The position numbers and the translations under genes are program-made. Under the pieces are notes generated by a model. It had not been told where the DNA came from. It saw only the letters and a list, made by a program, of their open reading frames with translations, and did no database searches. A stretch of DNA of 64,000 nt from NCBI GenBank assembly GCA_000156295.1, contig DS999228.1:152837-216836 (forward strand), written 5' to 3'. This stretch comes from a marine gamma proteobacterium HTCC2148. GTDB lineage: Bacteria; Pseudomonadota; Gammaproteobacteria; Pseudomonadales; Halieaceae. Shown in pieces: positions 55,993 to 64,000 of this stretch (positions are counted from its first letter, which is position 1; the number at the start of each line of letters is the position of its first letter).

Positions 55993-56907
55993 ATGGGAGA
56001 CCTGACCGGAAAAGTTGCCGTCATTACCGGCGCCGGGCGCGGCCTGGGCCGCGAGGAAGCCATTCAACTGGCGAAACAGGGTGCGCGCGTTGTCATCAAT
56101 GACATTGGCCTGCCCGATGCCATAGAAGCTGCACAGTCAGCTGTCGAAGAGATTAAGAGCTTCGGTGGTGAGGCGATGGCCGTCTACGGTGATTGCGCCG
56201 ATTCTGCCGATGCTGAGAACCTGCTGAAAGCAACGCTGGATAGCTACGGCGATATGAACATCATGATCAATAACGCTGGCTTTTGTCGCGACAAGACCAT
56301 TTTCGGCATGTCTGACGAAGAATTTGATTCTGTCGTTCGTGTTCATTTGCGCGGCCATTTCGTCAACATGCGCAATGCCACCAAATACTGGCGCGAAAAA
56401 GCCAAAGCCGGCGATGAGGTATACGGCCGATTGATTAGCACCTCATCAGAAGCGGCACTGTATGGTTCTGCGGGACAACCCAACTACGCCGCGGCTAAGG
56501 CCGGCATTGTCGCAATGACGATGGGCGCTGCCCAGTTGCTCATCAAGTACGGCATCACTGCCAACGTCATCATGCCCCGTGCACTCACAGATATGACAGC
56601 TGGCGGCCAGACTGCCGAGATGTTCGCACCGCCTGCCGATGGCGGCTTTCACGCTTTCGACCCCGCCAACGTGGCTCCACTGGTGGGGTATCTGGCCTCT
56701 CCTGAGGCCGGCAAGATCTCAGGTGAGGTCTATGTTGTCTGGGGTAATGAAGTACAAGTGGCCCAGAGGCCCACGCTGCGCGACGCTTTCGTTAATCCCA
56801 AGGGAGCAACGAAGTGGGAAGTTGAGGACCTGCACACCTCAATGGCGAGCCATTACGACGATAACTACATGCCAGTATGGGGCGGCTTCTCAGTACCGCC
56901 AGTCTGA
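55993..56907 (+). CDS. Hsd4A-like steroid 3-hydroxyacyl-CoA dehydrogenase (SDR)
   Basis: The 304-residue SDR resembles the dehydrogenase domain of MFE-2 and mycobacterial Hsd4A. It has VAVITGAGRGLGREEAIQLA, NDIGLPDAIEAAQ, MINNAGFCRD, the family phrase VVRVHLRGHFVNMRNATKYW, a Ser in LISTSSEAALYG and the catalytic Tyr and Lys in YAAAKAGIVAMTMGAAQL. The C terminus is longer than in classical SDRs and ends in MPVWGGFSVPPV. It should oxidise the 3-hydroxyacyl-CoA made by a hydratase, giving the FadA5 substrate; the two genes are adjacent. Confidence 0.88.
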   Translation: MGDLTGKVAVITGAGRGLGREEAIQLAKQGARVVINDIGLPDAIEAAQSAVEEIKSFGGEAMAVYGDCADSADAENLLKATLDSYGDMNIMINNAGFCRDKTIFGMSDEEFDSVVRVHLRGHFVNMRNATKYWREKAKAGDEVYGRLISTSSEAALYGSAGQPNYAAAKAGIVAMTMGAAQLLIKYGITANVIMPRALTDMTAGGQTAEMFAPPADGGFHAFDPANVAPLVGYLASPEAGKISGEVYVVWGNEVQVAQRPTLRDAFVNPKGATKWEVEDLHTSMASHYDDNYMPVWGGFSVPPV

Positions 56908-56948
56908 TTGGCTAATGCCACAGCTGACTTAGCAGTCGCAACGCTACC

Positions 56949-56971
56949 AAGGGCGGCCACTAGCCGCCCTT
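56949..56971 (+). terminator. Hairpin after the Hsd4A-like gene
   Basis: AAGGGCGGC (56949-56957) and GCCGCCCTT (56963-56971) form a perfect 9-bp stem with a 5-base loop, 41 bases after the stop. Only a weak T-poor tail follows, so termination may be partial. It separates the thiolase-SDR pair from the hot-dog fusion gene. Confidence 0.45.
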
Positions 56972-57090
56972 ATCTGTAAGGTCCAGTGCATTTGCAGTGG
57001 TCGCATATGTCTATGCAATAGACTGATTCAGCGCTGGCAGCTCCCCAGTGAAGATATTATCGTTAGCCTGTTATTTTTGAGAAATCACTT

Positions 57091-58092
57091 GTGAATGCTA
57101 TCGAAAAGATCGACCTTGAATCGATGACAGGAAATCGCCTGGGACCCTACAACAGCTACAATGCTGTCAGCAGGGTACAAATTTGGCAATGGTGCAGCGC
57201 AATGGGTGACAAAAACCCCCTGTATCTCGATCCTGTGTATCAGTCTTGCGTCGGCGTTGATGGCGCAATCGCGCCTCCCTCCACAATGCAAATGTGGACG
57301 ATGCGTGATATCAATATGGCATACGCTCCCGGTTCCACCGATGCCCCACCCTACGAGGTATTTGATTCCCTGGCGGAAAGGGGTTTCCCCGACAATGTAG
57401 CCGTGAGCTATGACATCAACTTCCATCGCTATCTGAAGGAAGGAGATCGTCCACACCACTACACCACGGTGATTAGCATCAGCGCCCTGAAAACTACGGC
57501 ATTGGGCCAAGGCTACTTTGTCACTGAGCGTGTTGAGTACCTCGATCACACCGAAGACTGCTTTGCTGAAGCTTTGATCACCTACTTCCAATACAAGGCA
57601 GACTCCTCGCCCGAAGACGCCACAGCACACTCAGACACGTCTACTACTGCAGCCAGAGCAATGGCATCCGATACGCCTGAACCTGACTTTAAGGCTTTGG
57701 ATTTCAACGAACTAAAGTCAGGACAAGCGCTGCCTGAACTGACCATTCCCATTACTCATAAATTAATTATTGGCGGGGCTCTGGCATCACAGGATTTTAT
57801 CGATGTGCACCACAACGCCCCTGCTGCGCGCGCCGCAGCCATGCCCGATATCTTTATGAACATACTGACTACCTGCGGCCTGTGCGGTCGCTATCTCAGT
57901 GACTGGGCGGGACCGACCAGCCGTCTAAAAAACCTGAGCTTCAGGCTTCTCGCGCCCAATGTCCCTGGCGATACTATGGTGATGCAAGGCCAGGTCTCAG
58001 CACTCAGTGAAGACCAGCAGGTCAGTGTGGACTTCGTCGGAAAAAACAGCCGCGGGTTTCATGTCACCGGAACCGCAGTGCTTGCGCTTTAA
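57091..58092 (+). CDS. Natural fusion of ChsH2-type and ChsH1-type MaoC hot-dog domains
   Basis: The start is GTG 57091, giving 333 residues. The N-terminal hot dog (1-170) has MGDKNPLYLDPVYQ with Tyr in place of the catalytic His and matches the hot-dog half of the protein at 43580. A Ser/Ala/Thr-rich linker (about 170-195) leads to a second hot dog (200-333) that closely matches the ChsH1-like protein at 44548: LIIGGALASQDFIDVHHNAP, FMNILTTCGLCGRYLSDWAG and LLAPNVPGDTMVMQGQVSAL. The DUF35 part of ChsH2 is missing. It should form a self-contained enoyl-CoA hydratase without an aldolase dock. Confidence 0.9.
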   Translation: MNAIEKIDLESMTGNRLGPYNSYNAVSRVQIWQWCSAMGDKNPLYLDPVYQSCVGVDGAIAPPSTMQMWTMRDINMAYAPGSTDAPPYEVFDSLAERGFPDNVAVSYDINFHRYLKEGDRPHHYTTVISISALKTTALGQGYFVTERVEYLDHTEDCFAEALITYFQYKADSSPEDATAHSDTSTTAARAMASDTPEPDFKALDFNELKSGQALPELTIPITHKLIIGGALASQDFIDVHHNAPAARAAAMPDIFMNILTTCGLCGRYLSDWAGPTSRLKNLSFRLLAPNVPGDTMVMQGQVSALSEDQQVSVDFVGKNSRGFHVTGTAVLAL

Positions 58093-58125
58093 CCCCTTAA
58101 TATCAGAATTTCTGGAGCTAGATAC

Positions 58126-58935
58126 ATGAGTGCACAACGATTTGAAGGCAAAGTCGCAATCGTCACCGGTGGCAGCATGGGCATCGGTAGAGCGACGGCG
58201 CTGCAACTGGCGCGCGAAGGTGCACAGGTCATTGCATGCGCTCGTCGCATGCCGCGCCTGGATAGCCTTGGAGATGAGATCGCCGCGTTTGATGGCAAGT
58301 TCAAAGGTGTTGAGCTGGACATTGGCGATATTGATGCCTTCGCCCAATTAATCAGCGACACCGCCAATAAATATGGTCGCCTGGATATACTGGTTAACAA
58401 TGCGCCTACGGTGATCGGCGGGATGATTCTGGATCAGAATATAGAAGACTGGCGAGCCAATTTCGGCGTCTGCGTGGAGAGCGTTTTTATCGGCGTTCAG
58501 GCTGCATTGCGAGTGATGCAGCCACAGGGCAGCGGATCCATCATTAACATATCTTCTGTTAGCAGCCTTCGTGCCGGCTTGGCTGCCGGCGCATACTCCG
58601 CAGCAAAAGCAGCAGTTAACCAGTTCAGCATGTGTGCGGCGATGGAAGCTGCACCCTATGGCGTGCGCGTCAACGTGGTTGCTCCCGGCGCTGTAGAAAC
58701 ACCAGGCCTGAACGCTTCGGTTGGGAAGAACGAGGCAATGAAAACGTTGATGGCAAATTCAATCCCCATCCAGCGTTTGGGTACGCCAGAGGATCTTGCC
58801 AATACAGTTTGCTTTCTCGCATCCGACGAATCTACTTTCATCACTGGCGTGGTACTGCCCGTTGATGGCGGTAAAACACCTCAATTGCATGTACCCGACT
58901 GGGAACTGACACTGGATAATCGCAACGTAAAGTGA
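58126..58935 (+). CDS. Short-chain dehydrogenase/reductase (SDR)
   Basis: The 269-residue SDR has VAIVTGGSMGIGRATALQLA, LDILVNNAPTVIGG (NNAP in place of the usual NNAG), SIINISSVSSLRAGLAAGAY with the catalytic YSAAK, and FITGVVLPVDGGKTPQLHVP. It is cytoplasmic and NAD(P)-dependent. It lies 33 bases after the hot-dog fusion gene and 42 bases before another SDR, all in one direction, so a steroid hydroxyl or side-chain hydroxyacyl oxidation is likely. Which carbon it acts on cannot be told. Confidence 0.88.
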   Translation: MSAQRFEGKVAIVTGGSMGIGRATALQLAREGAQVIACARRMPRLDSLGDEIAAFDGKFKGVELDIGDIDAFAQLISDTANKYGRLDILVNNAPTVIGGMILDQNIEDWRANFGVCVESVFIGVQAALRVMQPQGSGSIINISSVSSLRAGLAAGAYSAAKAAVNQFSMCAAMEAAPYGVRVNVVAPGAVETPGLNASVGKNEAMKTLMANSIPIQRLGTPEDLANTVCFLASDESTFITGVVLPVDGGKTPQLHVPDWELTLDNRNVK

Positions 58936-58977
58936 AAATCCCCTCCCATCAAACATAAAAATTAAGAGGATAGAGTC

Positions 58978-59739
58978 ATGGGAACATACGTGATCACCGG
59001 TGGTGTCAGCGGAATCGGTAAGGCCATCGCGCAGCAGCTTCGATCGGAAGGCCACAGCATATTAACTATCGATATTCAGGAAGCAGATATCGTTGCCGAC
59101 CTATCGTCTCCAGAGGGTCGCGCTAGCGCTGTGCTAGCCATTCGCGAGATGACAGCAAGCGGACTCCAGGGTTTGGTCGCATGCGCAGGCATTGGCTCTC
59201 ACGTACCTAACAACCGCCTGATCACCAAGGTGAACTACTTTGGTAGCGTGGATTTGGTCGAGGGCTTGAGAGAACACCTGGCGGAGCATAAATCGGCGGT
59301 GCTAATGATATCTTCAAACTCGGCACCCATGAAAACCAATCCCACATTCGTGGAAAGTTTACTCAACAACGACGGCGATCAAGCCTGTGCGCTGGCTGAC
59401 GAGATGCAAGGACAACCAGTCTACTCAGGCACCAAGCAAGCAGTTACGATCTGGATGCGACGCAACGCAGCTGCGTATGCCGCACAAGGCATTCGCATGA
59501 ACGCAATAGGTCCTGGCTACACGCAAACGCCACTGAGCGCAGCAGTAGAAGACGATCCCACCTATGGCGACGCCATCAAACAATTCATTGCGTCTATTCC
59601 GGTGGGGCGCCCGGGGCAACCCGAGGATATGGCCAAGGCCGCCAGCTTTCTGTTAGGTGAGCACGCCGGGTTCATCTGCGGAGCTATGTTGTTTGTCGAT
59701 GGTGGACATGACGCCATGCTGCGCCCGGAAAAATTCTAG
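58978..59739 (+). CDS. 3-alpha-hydroxysteroid dehydrogenase/carbonyl reductase-like SDR
   Basis: The 253-residue protein closely resembles Comamonas HsdA. It shares the short N-terminal form GTYVITGGVSGIGKAIAQQL and IDIQEADIVADLSSPEGR. NYFGSVDLVEGL and the catalytic VYSGTKQAVTIWMRRNAAAY follow. Then come MNAIGPGYTQTPLSAAVEDD and the unusual end FVDGGHDAMLRPEKF. HsdA interconverts 3-alpha-hydroxy and 3-keto steroids, an entry step for bile-acid or androsterone breakdown. This is the clearest sign in the region that the substrate has a steroid nucleus. It is the last plus-strand gene of the cluster. Confidence 0.87.
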   Translation: MGTYVITGGVSGIGKAIAQQLRSEGHSILTIDIQEADIVADLSSPEGRASAVLAIREMTASGLQGLVACAGIGSHVPNNRLITKVNYFGSVDLVEGLREHLAEHKSAVLMISSNSAPMKTNPTFVESLLNNDGDQACALADEMQGQPVYSGTKQAVTIWMRRNAAAYAAQGIRMNAIGPGYTQTPLSAAVEDDPTYGDAIKQFIASIPVGRPGQPEDMAKAASFLLGEHAGFICGAMLFVDGGHDAMLRPEKF

Positions 59740-59805
59740 CACGCTTTGCACTGCCCGTTTTTTAGTACCAATCTCACAAGATGATCGAGGTAACAGCGAA
59801 CGCTG

Positions 59806-60675
59806 TCAGTAATTTTCGATAATCACTTTTGCAAAACTCTCTATGGCTGCGAGCTTTTTATCCCGGTTAATGTCTGGATCATAGGGGTTCCAGGGAGTCA
59901 CGCAGATATCGGTAACTCCCAACTGCTCCAGCTGCCTATAGTCGTCGATACTGCGTGCATAGACGTCAAATGCATGAATCTCAAAATTGGTTTGCTCATC
60001 AGTCCCATACTCCCGACGCATTTCTGCAAGCTCAGACAACAGACCCTGTAAAGTCTGGTAGTCCGTATTGGCTGATACCCAGCCGTCCCCTATTCGAGCG
60101 GCACGGCGAAGCGCTGGTTTAGCATGCCCGCCTATCAAGATAGGTACATTATTACTGGGTGCTGGTGATAATTTGCAACGACCAATGGCGAAGTTATCGC
60201 TCTGATGCTCAAAGTAATTGCCGCTCATCGCGGCCCTGATAATTTCAAGACACTCATCAAACAGCTTGCCACGCCCGTCAAAATCGACCCCGTTGAAAGT
60301 AAAGTCCTCTTTCCATGGACTCAGGCCTGCTCCCAGACTGACACGGTTGCCACTAACCACCGCCAGCGATGACAGGGCCTTGGCCAACACCAAGGGCTGT
60401 CTTACGGGTACTTTCATTACCGCTGGATAAAAGCGCAATTTTTTAGTGACAGCCGCCATCGTCGCTATGGCAACAAACGGATCGAGAACGGGAACACCAT
60501 CCAGTACCTGACGTACCGAATCAGTGTTCATATAAGGATAATCAGACTCAGTAATTTCCGGGTAGAAAATACTGTCCGGTATCGCCAGCGAGTTAAATCC
60601 TGTGTCCTCGGCAGTGCGCGCGATTTCCAGATAATCTTCAACGCCTCCCAGACCGGTTAATAGTGAAAACCTCAT
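59806..60675 (-). CDS. LLM-class flavin/F420-type oxidoreductase
   Basis: From ATG 60675 (AGGAG six bases upstream) the protein has 289 residues with the luciferase-like barrel: MRFSLLTGLGGVEDYLEIAR, TDSVRQVLDGVPVLDPFVAI, LRFYPAVMKVPVRQPLVLAK, NRVSLGAGLSPWKEDFTFNG and VPILIGGHAKPALRRAARIG. Proteins of this type occur in steroid catabolic regulons of actinobacteria (Rv3520c type). Whether it uses FMN or F420 is not shown; gammaproteobacteria usually lack F420. It follows the crotonase gene on the minus strand after 127 bp. The longer frame to 60720 is rejected in favour of the good ribosome site. Confidence 0.85.
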   Translation of the reverse strand: MRFSLLTGLGGVEDYLEIARTAEDTGFNSLAIPDSIFYPEITESDYPYMNTDSVRQVLDGVPVLDPFVAIATMAAVTKKLRFYPAVMKVPVRQPLVLAKALSSLAVVSGNRVSLGAGLSPWKEDFTFNGVDFDGRGKLFDECLEIIRAAMSGNYFEHQSDNFAIGRCKLSPAPSNNVPILIGGHAKPALRRAARIGDGWVSANTDYQTLQGLLSELAEMRREYGTDEQTNFEIHAFDVYARSIDDYRQLEQLGVTDICVTPWNPYDPDINRDKKLAAIESFAKVIIENY

Positions 60676-60802
60676 GTGTACTCCTGTTAAATAGTGTCGA
60701 CGGCTCAGGCGGCCGTTCAATTAAAAATAGGGATCGTTTTTGATGCGGCGCCTATTGCTGATCAACCAGCGTTCGTAACAAGCCGTCTTGCAGTGACTGA
60801 AT

Positions 60803-61600
60803 TTAACGCCCCGTCCACTCGGGCCTGCGCTTTTCCATAAAGGCGTTGAGGCCTTCGCGGATATCATCGCTTTTGAGCATGACATCAAGGCGTTCGAATT
60901 TTCCTGCCTCCTGTGCCTGCTGCGCAGCCGGCACACCGGCGTAGTTGAGTCCTTCCAGCACGCACTGTTTAGTTGCCTGAACCGCCAGAGGCGCGCATCG
61001 CATAATACGTTCGGCAATCTTTCGCGCTGCTGCCATTACATCCGACTGCGGAACCACTTCAGCCACCAATCCAAGATGCCTGGCGCGCTCTGCATCTATG
61101 GAACCTGCAGTGAGTAACAGAGCCATAGCAGATTTTAGGCCCACTTCACGCGCCAAGCGATGCATGCCTGTGGCAACAGCTGCCGTGCCAATCTTGGGTT
61201 CTGGCAAACCAAATATCGCATTTTCTCCTGCTACAATAATGTCGCAGGCCAAGGCAACCTCGAACCCCCCACCAAAGGCAATGCCGTTTACTGCCGCAAT
61301 TATCGGCTTATAACAACTGGTGCGATTCGTTATGCCACCATAACCACTGGACGGCATCTGATAATCCTCTTCCGTTTTTGCCTCTGCCATCACACTGATA
61401 TCGCCACCGGCACAAAACGCTGAATCACCTGCGCCAGTGATGATCGCGACCCAGAGGGCATCATCCGATTCAAATTCATCCAGTGCCGCAGACATTTCAG
61501 TGCTCGCCGCCGGGCTTATAGCATTCATTACCTCAGGGCGGTTTATAGTAAGGATAAACACTCGACCTTCGCGACTTGTGGTAATGCACTGATAAGCCAT
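60803..61600 (-). CDS. Enoyl-CoA hydratase/isomerase (crotonase fold)
   Basis: Starting at ATG 61600 the protein has 265 residues. Crotonase motifs are VFILTINRPEVMNAISPAAS, ITGAGDSAFCAGGDISVMAE and the oxyanion-hole stretch PIIAAVNGIAFGGGFEVALA, followed by FGLPEPKIGTAAVATGMHRL. Length and context are like mycobacterial EchA19, a steroid enoyl-CoA hydratase. It is cytoplasmic. It lies downstream of the TonB receptor on the same strand but is separated from it by a strong terminator, so it has its own promoter, in the short gap 61601-61651. Confidence 0.88.
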   Translation of the reverse strand: MAYQCITTSREGRVFILTINRPEVMNAISPAASTEMSAALDEFESDDALWVAIITGAGDSAFCAGGDISVMAEAKTEEDYQMPSSGYGGITNRTSCYKPIIAAVNGIAFGGGFEVALACDIIVAGENAIFGLPEPKIGTAAVATGMHRLAREVGLKSAMALLLTAGSIDAERARHLGLVAEVVPQSDVMAAARKIAERIMRCAPLAVQATKQCVLEGLNYAGVPAAQQAQEAGKFERLDVMLKSDDIREGLNAFMEKRRPEWTGR

Positions 61601-61651
61601 TTTATAAACCCTCAACAATAAATATTTTAGAAATTATTCTCATCAATGATC

Positions 61652-61680
61652 AAAAAAAAACCCGGGCCGAGCCCGGGTTT
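61652..61680 (-). terminator. Rho-independent terminator of the TonB-dependent receptor gene
   Basis: On the minus strand AACCCGGGC-TCG-GCCCGGGTT (61659-61679) is a perfect 9-bp GC-rich stem with a 3-base loop followed by a run of T (61652-61660). It begins 25 bases after the receptor stop. It is the clearest terminator in the window. Confidence 0.9.
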
Positions 61681-61703
61681 ATGCAAGAGTCCTGCGAGTT
61701 TAC

Positions 61704-64000
61704 TCAGAAGTTATAACTGGCAGTTACGCCTACAGTACGTGGCGGTGTCATGGTCAATTCATTGTACTCGAGGCCCACCGGGCGCCGGGAGTAGACACCA
61801 TCCTCATCAGTGATATTCTTGGCAAACACTTGCAGAGTCCAGCTCTCCGCTCGCAGACCTGTGAACAGGTCCAGGGTGCCATAGGCGTCCGCATTCAAAC
61901 GGCCGGTAGTATCTCCAGGAATGTCTTCAATTTCGCCACGATAGGCGTACAGGGCGCCAACGTAAACATCACTATTGAACATTAATTGCGGGAATGTGTA
62001 TTCCGTTTGCAAAGTGGCATTAAATTGCGGCTGTTCACTGCCATTCAAGCCGTCAGCAGAGCACGTATTGTAGCGGTTATCGGGTCCGACCGGTGCCTGA
62101 CCGGGATCAGTACAGGGAATGTCGCCGGCACTGAACTCAACGTCAGCATAGCTGACACCGCCGAACAGCATCCAGTTGTCTACCGGGTACCAGCGCAGGT
62201 CAGCCTCAATACCCCACTGTTCTGCCTCATCGACATTGACCCACGGAGAATTAGTAATAATTTCATTTGCGCCTGTGGCCAAGTTATAAGCTTCGAAATT
62301 AGCTCGCGCTTGATAATCGGTATAAGTGCTGAAATATATTGCTGCAGTATACCGGGCACTACCACCGAATAACTCACCCTTTGCACCCACCTCCATACTG
62401 TCGACTTCTTCACCGTCGTAGGCATTCAGGTCAGGAGTAAAAACTCCTGTGGTATCAAAGTTAGCAGCGCCAGGACGATAGGCGTGATCCAGTGTGCCGT
62501 AAACGTTTAACGCGTCACTGAATTGGTGCGAAAGTTTTACAGTGCCCGTCCACTCACTCACGTCATACGATTCTCCCAATTCACAAGGCGCCACCTGGCC
62601 ATCAAAACAGGGAAACGCATTTTCGATGACTATAATTGGATCCGTAATTTCGCCGCCGGGCAAAATACTTGATCCAAACAGAAAATCACCACTTTGGACG
62701 TTTCCAGCCCGCTGTGTGAAAGAGTTATAACGCAAACCGACTGTCAGGTCAGTGTCGTCAGTCAGGGCGATCGTGTTGTGTGTGAAAATTGCTTTTATGC
62801 GCGAGGGAATTGGAATGTCTAAGGTGAACGGAAAGACGCCTTGGCTCCCCAGGCTTGGATCAGCCGCCGAATTGTAAATGTGTTGATTGACGACAACACC
62901 GGTCAGTGAATCAGCATCTGCATAGTATCCACCTACAACCCAGTCCCAGTTATTAAAGGCTGTGCCGCTGATACGAAGCTCATGCTGGTTGCTGCCCCCT
63001 CCCTCACCAAACTCGGTTTTCTGTTCAAGAATTCCTGTCGGCAGGTCGTAGATATCCTGATCGCTAATCACATTCTGGATAGACTCAAGCATACCGCTGA
63101 ACCATTTTATTTCGACATCACCTACCGACCAGTTCAAATGCAGGGTGACCATAGTGTCTTCTTTGCTGGTTTCGTCAGCGTTGTCGGAAATCGATGTGCG
63201 AGCGCCCTTTTTCAAATTCGGATAATTCACCAGGTTGGGGTTTCCACCGGCAACCGCTTCCACGACTCGATACGTTTCAGACGCATCGCTCTCCATGTAC
63301 AGGTACGCTAACTTAGCCTGAAAGTCCTCAGTGGGTTCCCACAGCAACTTCACTCTTGCGCCCCAGCGATTACGCTCTTCGTCGAGTGACTTTTCAATAA
63401 AGTTCACACTAGGATCGCGCACTACTTTTGTCCCTGTTTCCCGCTCATCAACCAGACCTGCCAGTCTGATAGCGAAGGTGTCTGTAACCGGAACGTTGAT
63501 CGCTCCCTGCACGTTGTAACCGGTAGGGTCCATGTAACTACCCTGTATGTGACCGCTAAGGCCATCGAAATTGGGATCTTGAGACGCCATTACAAGCGCA
63601 CCGGTGGGCGATGGCTGACCATAAAGAGTACCCTGCGGGCCTTTCAAAATCTGAATATTAGCCATATCGAACATAGACGCTAGAGCAACCGCTGCCTGCG
63701 ATGCCATGTAAAAGTCATCCAGGTATACACCCACTCTCGCAGGCGCGGACTGTTGTGCGAACGTACCGACACCGCGCAGGCCCACGCCGACATTGCTGTC
63801 TCCCTCGTAACGCACTTCCATGCCGGCCACTAATTTGCTGAGCTCGTCCGCCTGAAAAATAGACAGATCATTGATCTCCTGTGCCGTCACCACAGACACT
63901 GCAACAGGGGCCTCAACCAATGTTTCAGCCCTTTTCTGAGCAGTGACAATCACCTCTTCCAACTGGGCGCTGGCATTATTAGACGCAACCATGCGGCGAC
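61704..64000 (-). CDS. TonB-dependent outer-membrane receptor, 5' end cut by window edge
   Basis: The minus-strand frame runs from beyond the right edge to a TGA at 61704 and encodes at least 762 residues. Near the edge ASA-QLEEVIVTAQKR marks the end of a signal peptide whose hydrophobic core lies outside the window, so the ATG at 63992 is not the true start. A plug domain (APVAVSVVTAQEINDLSIFQ; GVGLRGVGTFAQQSAPARVG; IQILKGPQGTLYGQPSPTGA) leads into a 22-strand barrel ending in TPPRTVGVTASYNF with the terminal Phe. It imports a large solute with TonB energy. Next to steroid genes it is a candidate steroid receptor. Confidence 0.93.
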   Translation of the reverse strand, partial: RRMVASNNASAQLEEVIVTAQKRAETLVEAPVAVSVVTAQEINDLSIFQADELSKLVAGMEVRYEGDSNVGVGLRGVGTFAQQSAPARVGVYLDDFYMASQAAVALASMFDMANIQILKGPQGTLYGQPSPTGALVMASQDPNFDGLSGHIQGSYMDPTGYNVQGAINVPVTDTFAIRLAGLVDERETGTKVVRDPSVNFIEKSLDEERNRWGARVKLLWEPTEDFQAKLAYLYMESDASETYRVVEAVAGGNPNLVNYPNLKKGARTSISDNADETSKEDTMVTLHLNWSVGDVEIKWFSGMLESIQNVISDQDIYDLPTGILEQKTEFGEGGGSNQHELRISGTAFNNWDWVVGGYYADADSLTGVVVNQHIYNSAADPSLGSQGVFPFTLDIPIPSRIKAIFTHNTIALTDDTDLTVGLRYNSFTQRAGNVQSGDFLFGSSILPGGEITDPIIVIENAFPCFDGQVAPCELGESYDVSEWTGTVKLSHQFSDALNVYGTLDHAYRPGAANFDTTGVFTPDLNAYDGEEVDSMEVGAKGELFGGSARYTAAIYFSTYTDYQARANFEAYNLATGANEIITNSPWVNVDEAEQWGIEADLRWYPVDNWMLFGGVSYADVEFSAGDIPCTDPGQAPVGPDNRYNTCSADGLNGSEQPQFNATLQTEYTFPQLMFNSDVYVGALYAYRGEIEDIPGDTTGRLNADAYGTLDLFTGLRAESWTLQVFAKNITDEDGVYSRRPVGLEYNELTMTPPRTVGVTASYNF

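Overview
The window looks like chromosomal DNA from a marine gammaproteobacterium, most plausibly of the Cellvibrionales (Halieaceae or Spongiibacteraceae type). This is inferred from gene content: core genes typical of Gammaproteobacteria (gltX, truC, dusA, talB, hrpA, mnmC, a Cpx-like system) sit among large acyl-CoA and steroid catabolic sets and a TonB-dependent receptor. No rRNA, tRNA or CRISPR array was seen. No 16S or genome comparison was possible.

Region 1 (1-9.9 kb) is a catabolic island for an unidentified small substrate. It holds a sodium:solute symporter (cut by the window edge), a tandem SnoaL-like protein, a double cupin, an amidohydrolase, an HpcH/HpaI aldolase, a MetE-like zinc methyltransferase homologue, an alpha/beta hydrolase, a LacI regulator, a HisD-like dehydrogenase and an SDR. 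A 12-base motif (ACTTCGAATGCA) recurs at three promoter positions and is a good candidate operator for the LacI protein. A small secreted-protein gene at 8615-9130 is broken by one in-frame stop.

Region 2 (10-39.5 kb) is mostly housekeeping: gltX, truC, asparaginase, hchA, dusA, transaldolase, a TerB-like protein, a PP2C phosphatase/STAS pair, mlaA, hrpA, mnmC, an M16C peptidase and a CpxP/CpxR/CpxA set with a visible CpxR box. Three points stand out. A decayed integrase beside dusA marks a lost mobile element. A medium-chain dehydrogenase carries a signal peptide. A complete HvfA-HvfB-HvfC (bufferin-type copper RiPP) operon has a precursor with eight EGKCG motifs.

Region 3 (39.5-64 kb) is dominated by steroid side-chain degradation, interrupted by a cytochrome c oxidase operon (47.8-54.0 kb). 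Genes at 40.4-46.2 kb reproduce the mycobacterial igr operon: ChsE1-like and ChsE2-like acyl-CoA dehydrogenases, ChsH2 (MaoC + DUF35), ChsH1 (MaoC) and an Ltp2-like aldolase. A divergent TetR gene has a near-perfect 22-bp palindrome in its promoter region. Genes at 54.8-61.6 kb add a FadA5-like thiolase, an Hsd4A-like SDR, a natural fusion of the two ChsH-type hot-dog domains, a 3-alpha-hydroxysteroid dehydrogenase-like SDR, an LLM-type oxidoreductase and a crotonase. A TonB-dependent receptor follows at the edge and could be the uptake porin. Together these predict uptake of a side-chain-bearing steroid, beta-oxidation of the chain, and retro-aldol release of the last piece. The oxidase operon encodes a diheme subunit II, subunit I, two different subunit III-type proteins, a subunit IV-like protein and a Sco copper chaperone.
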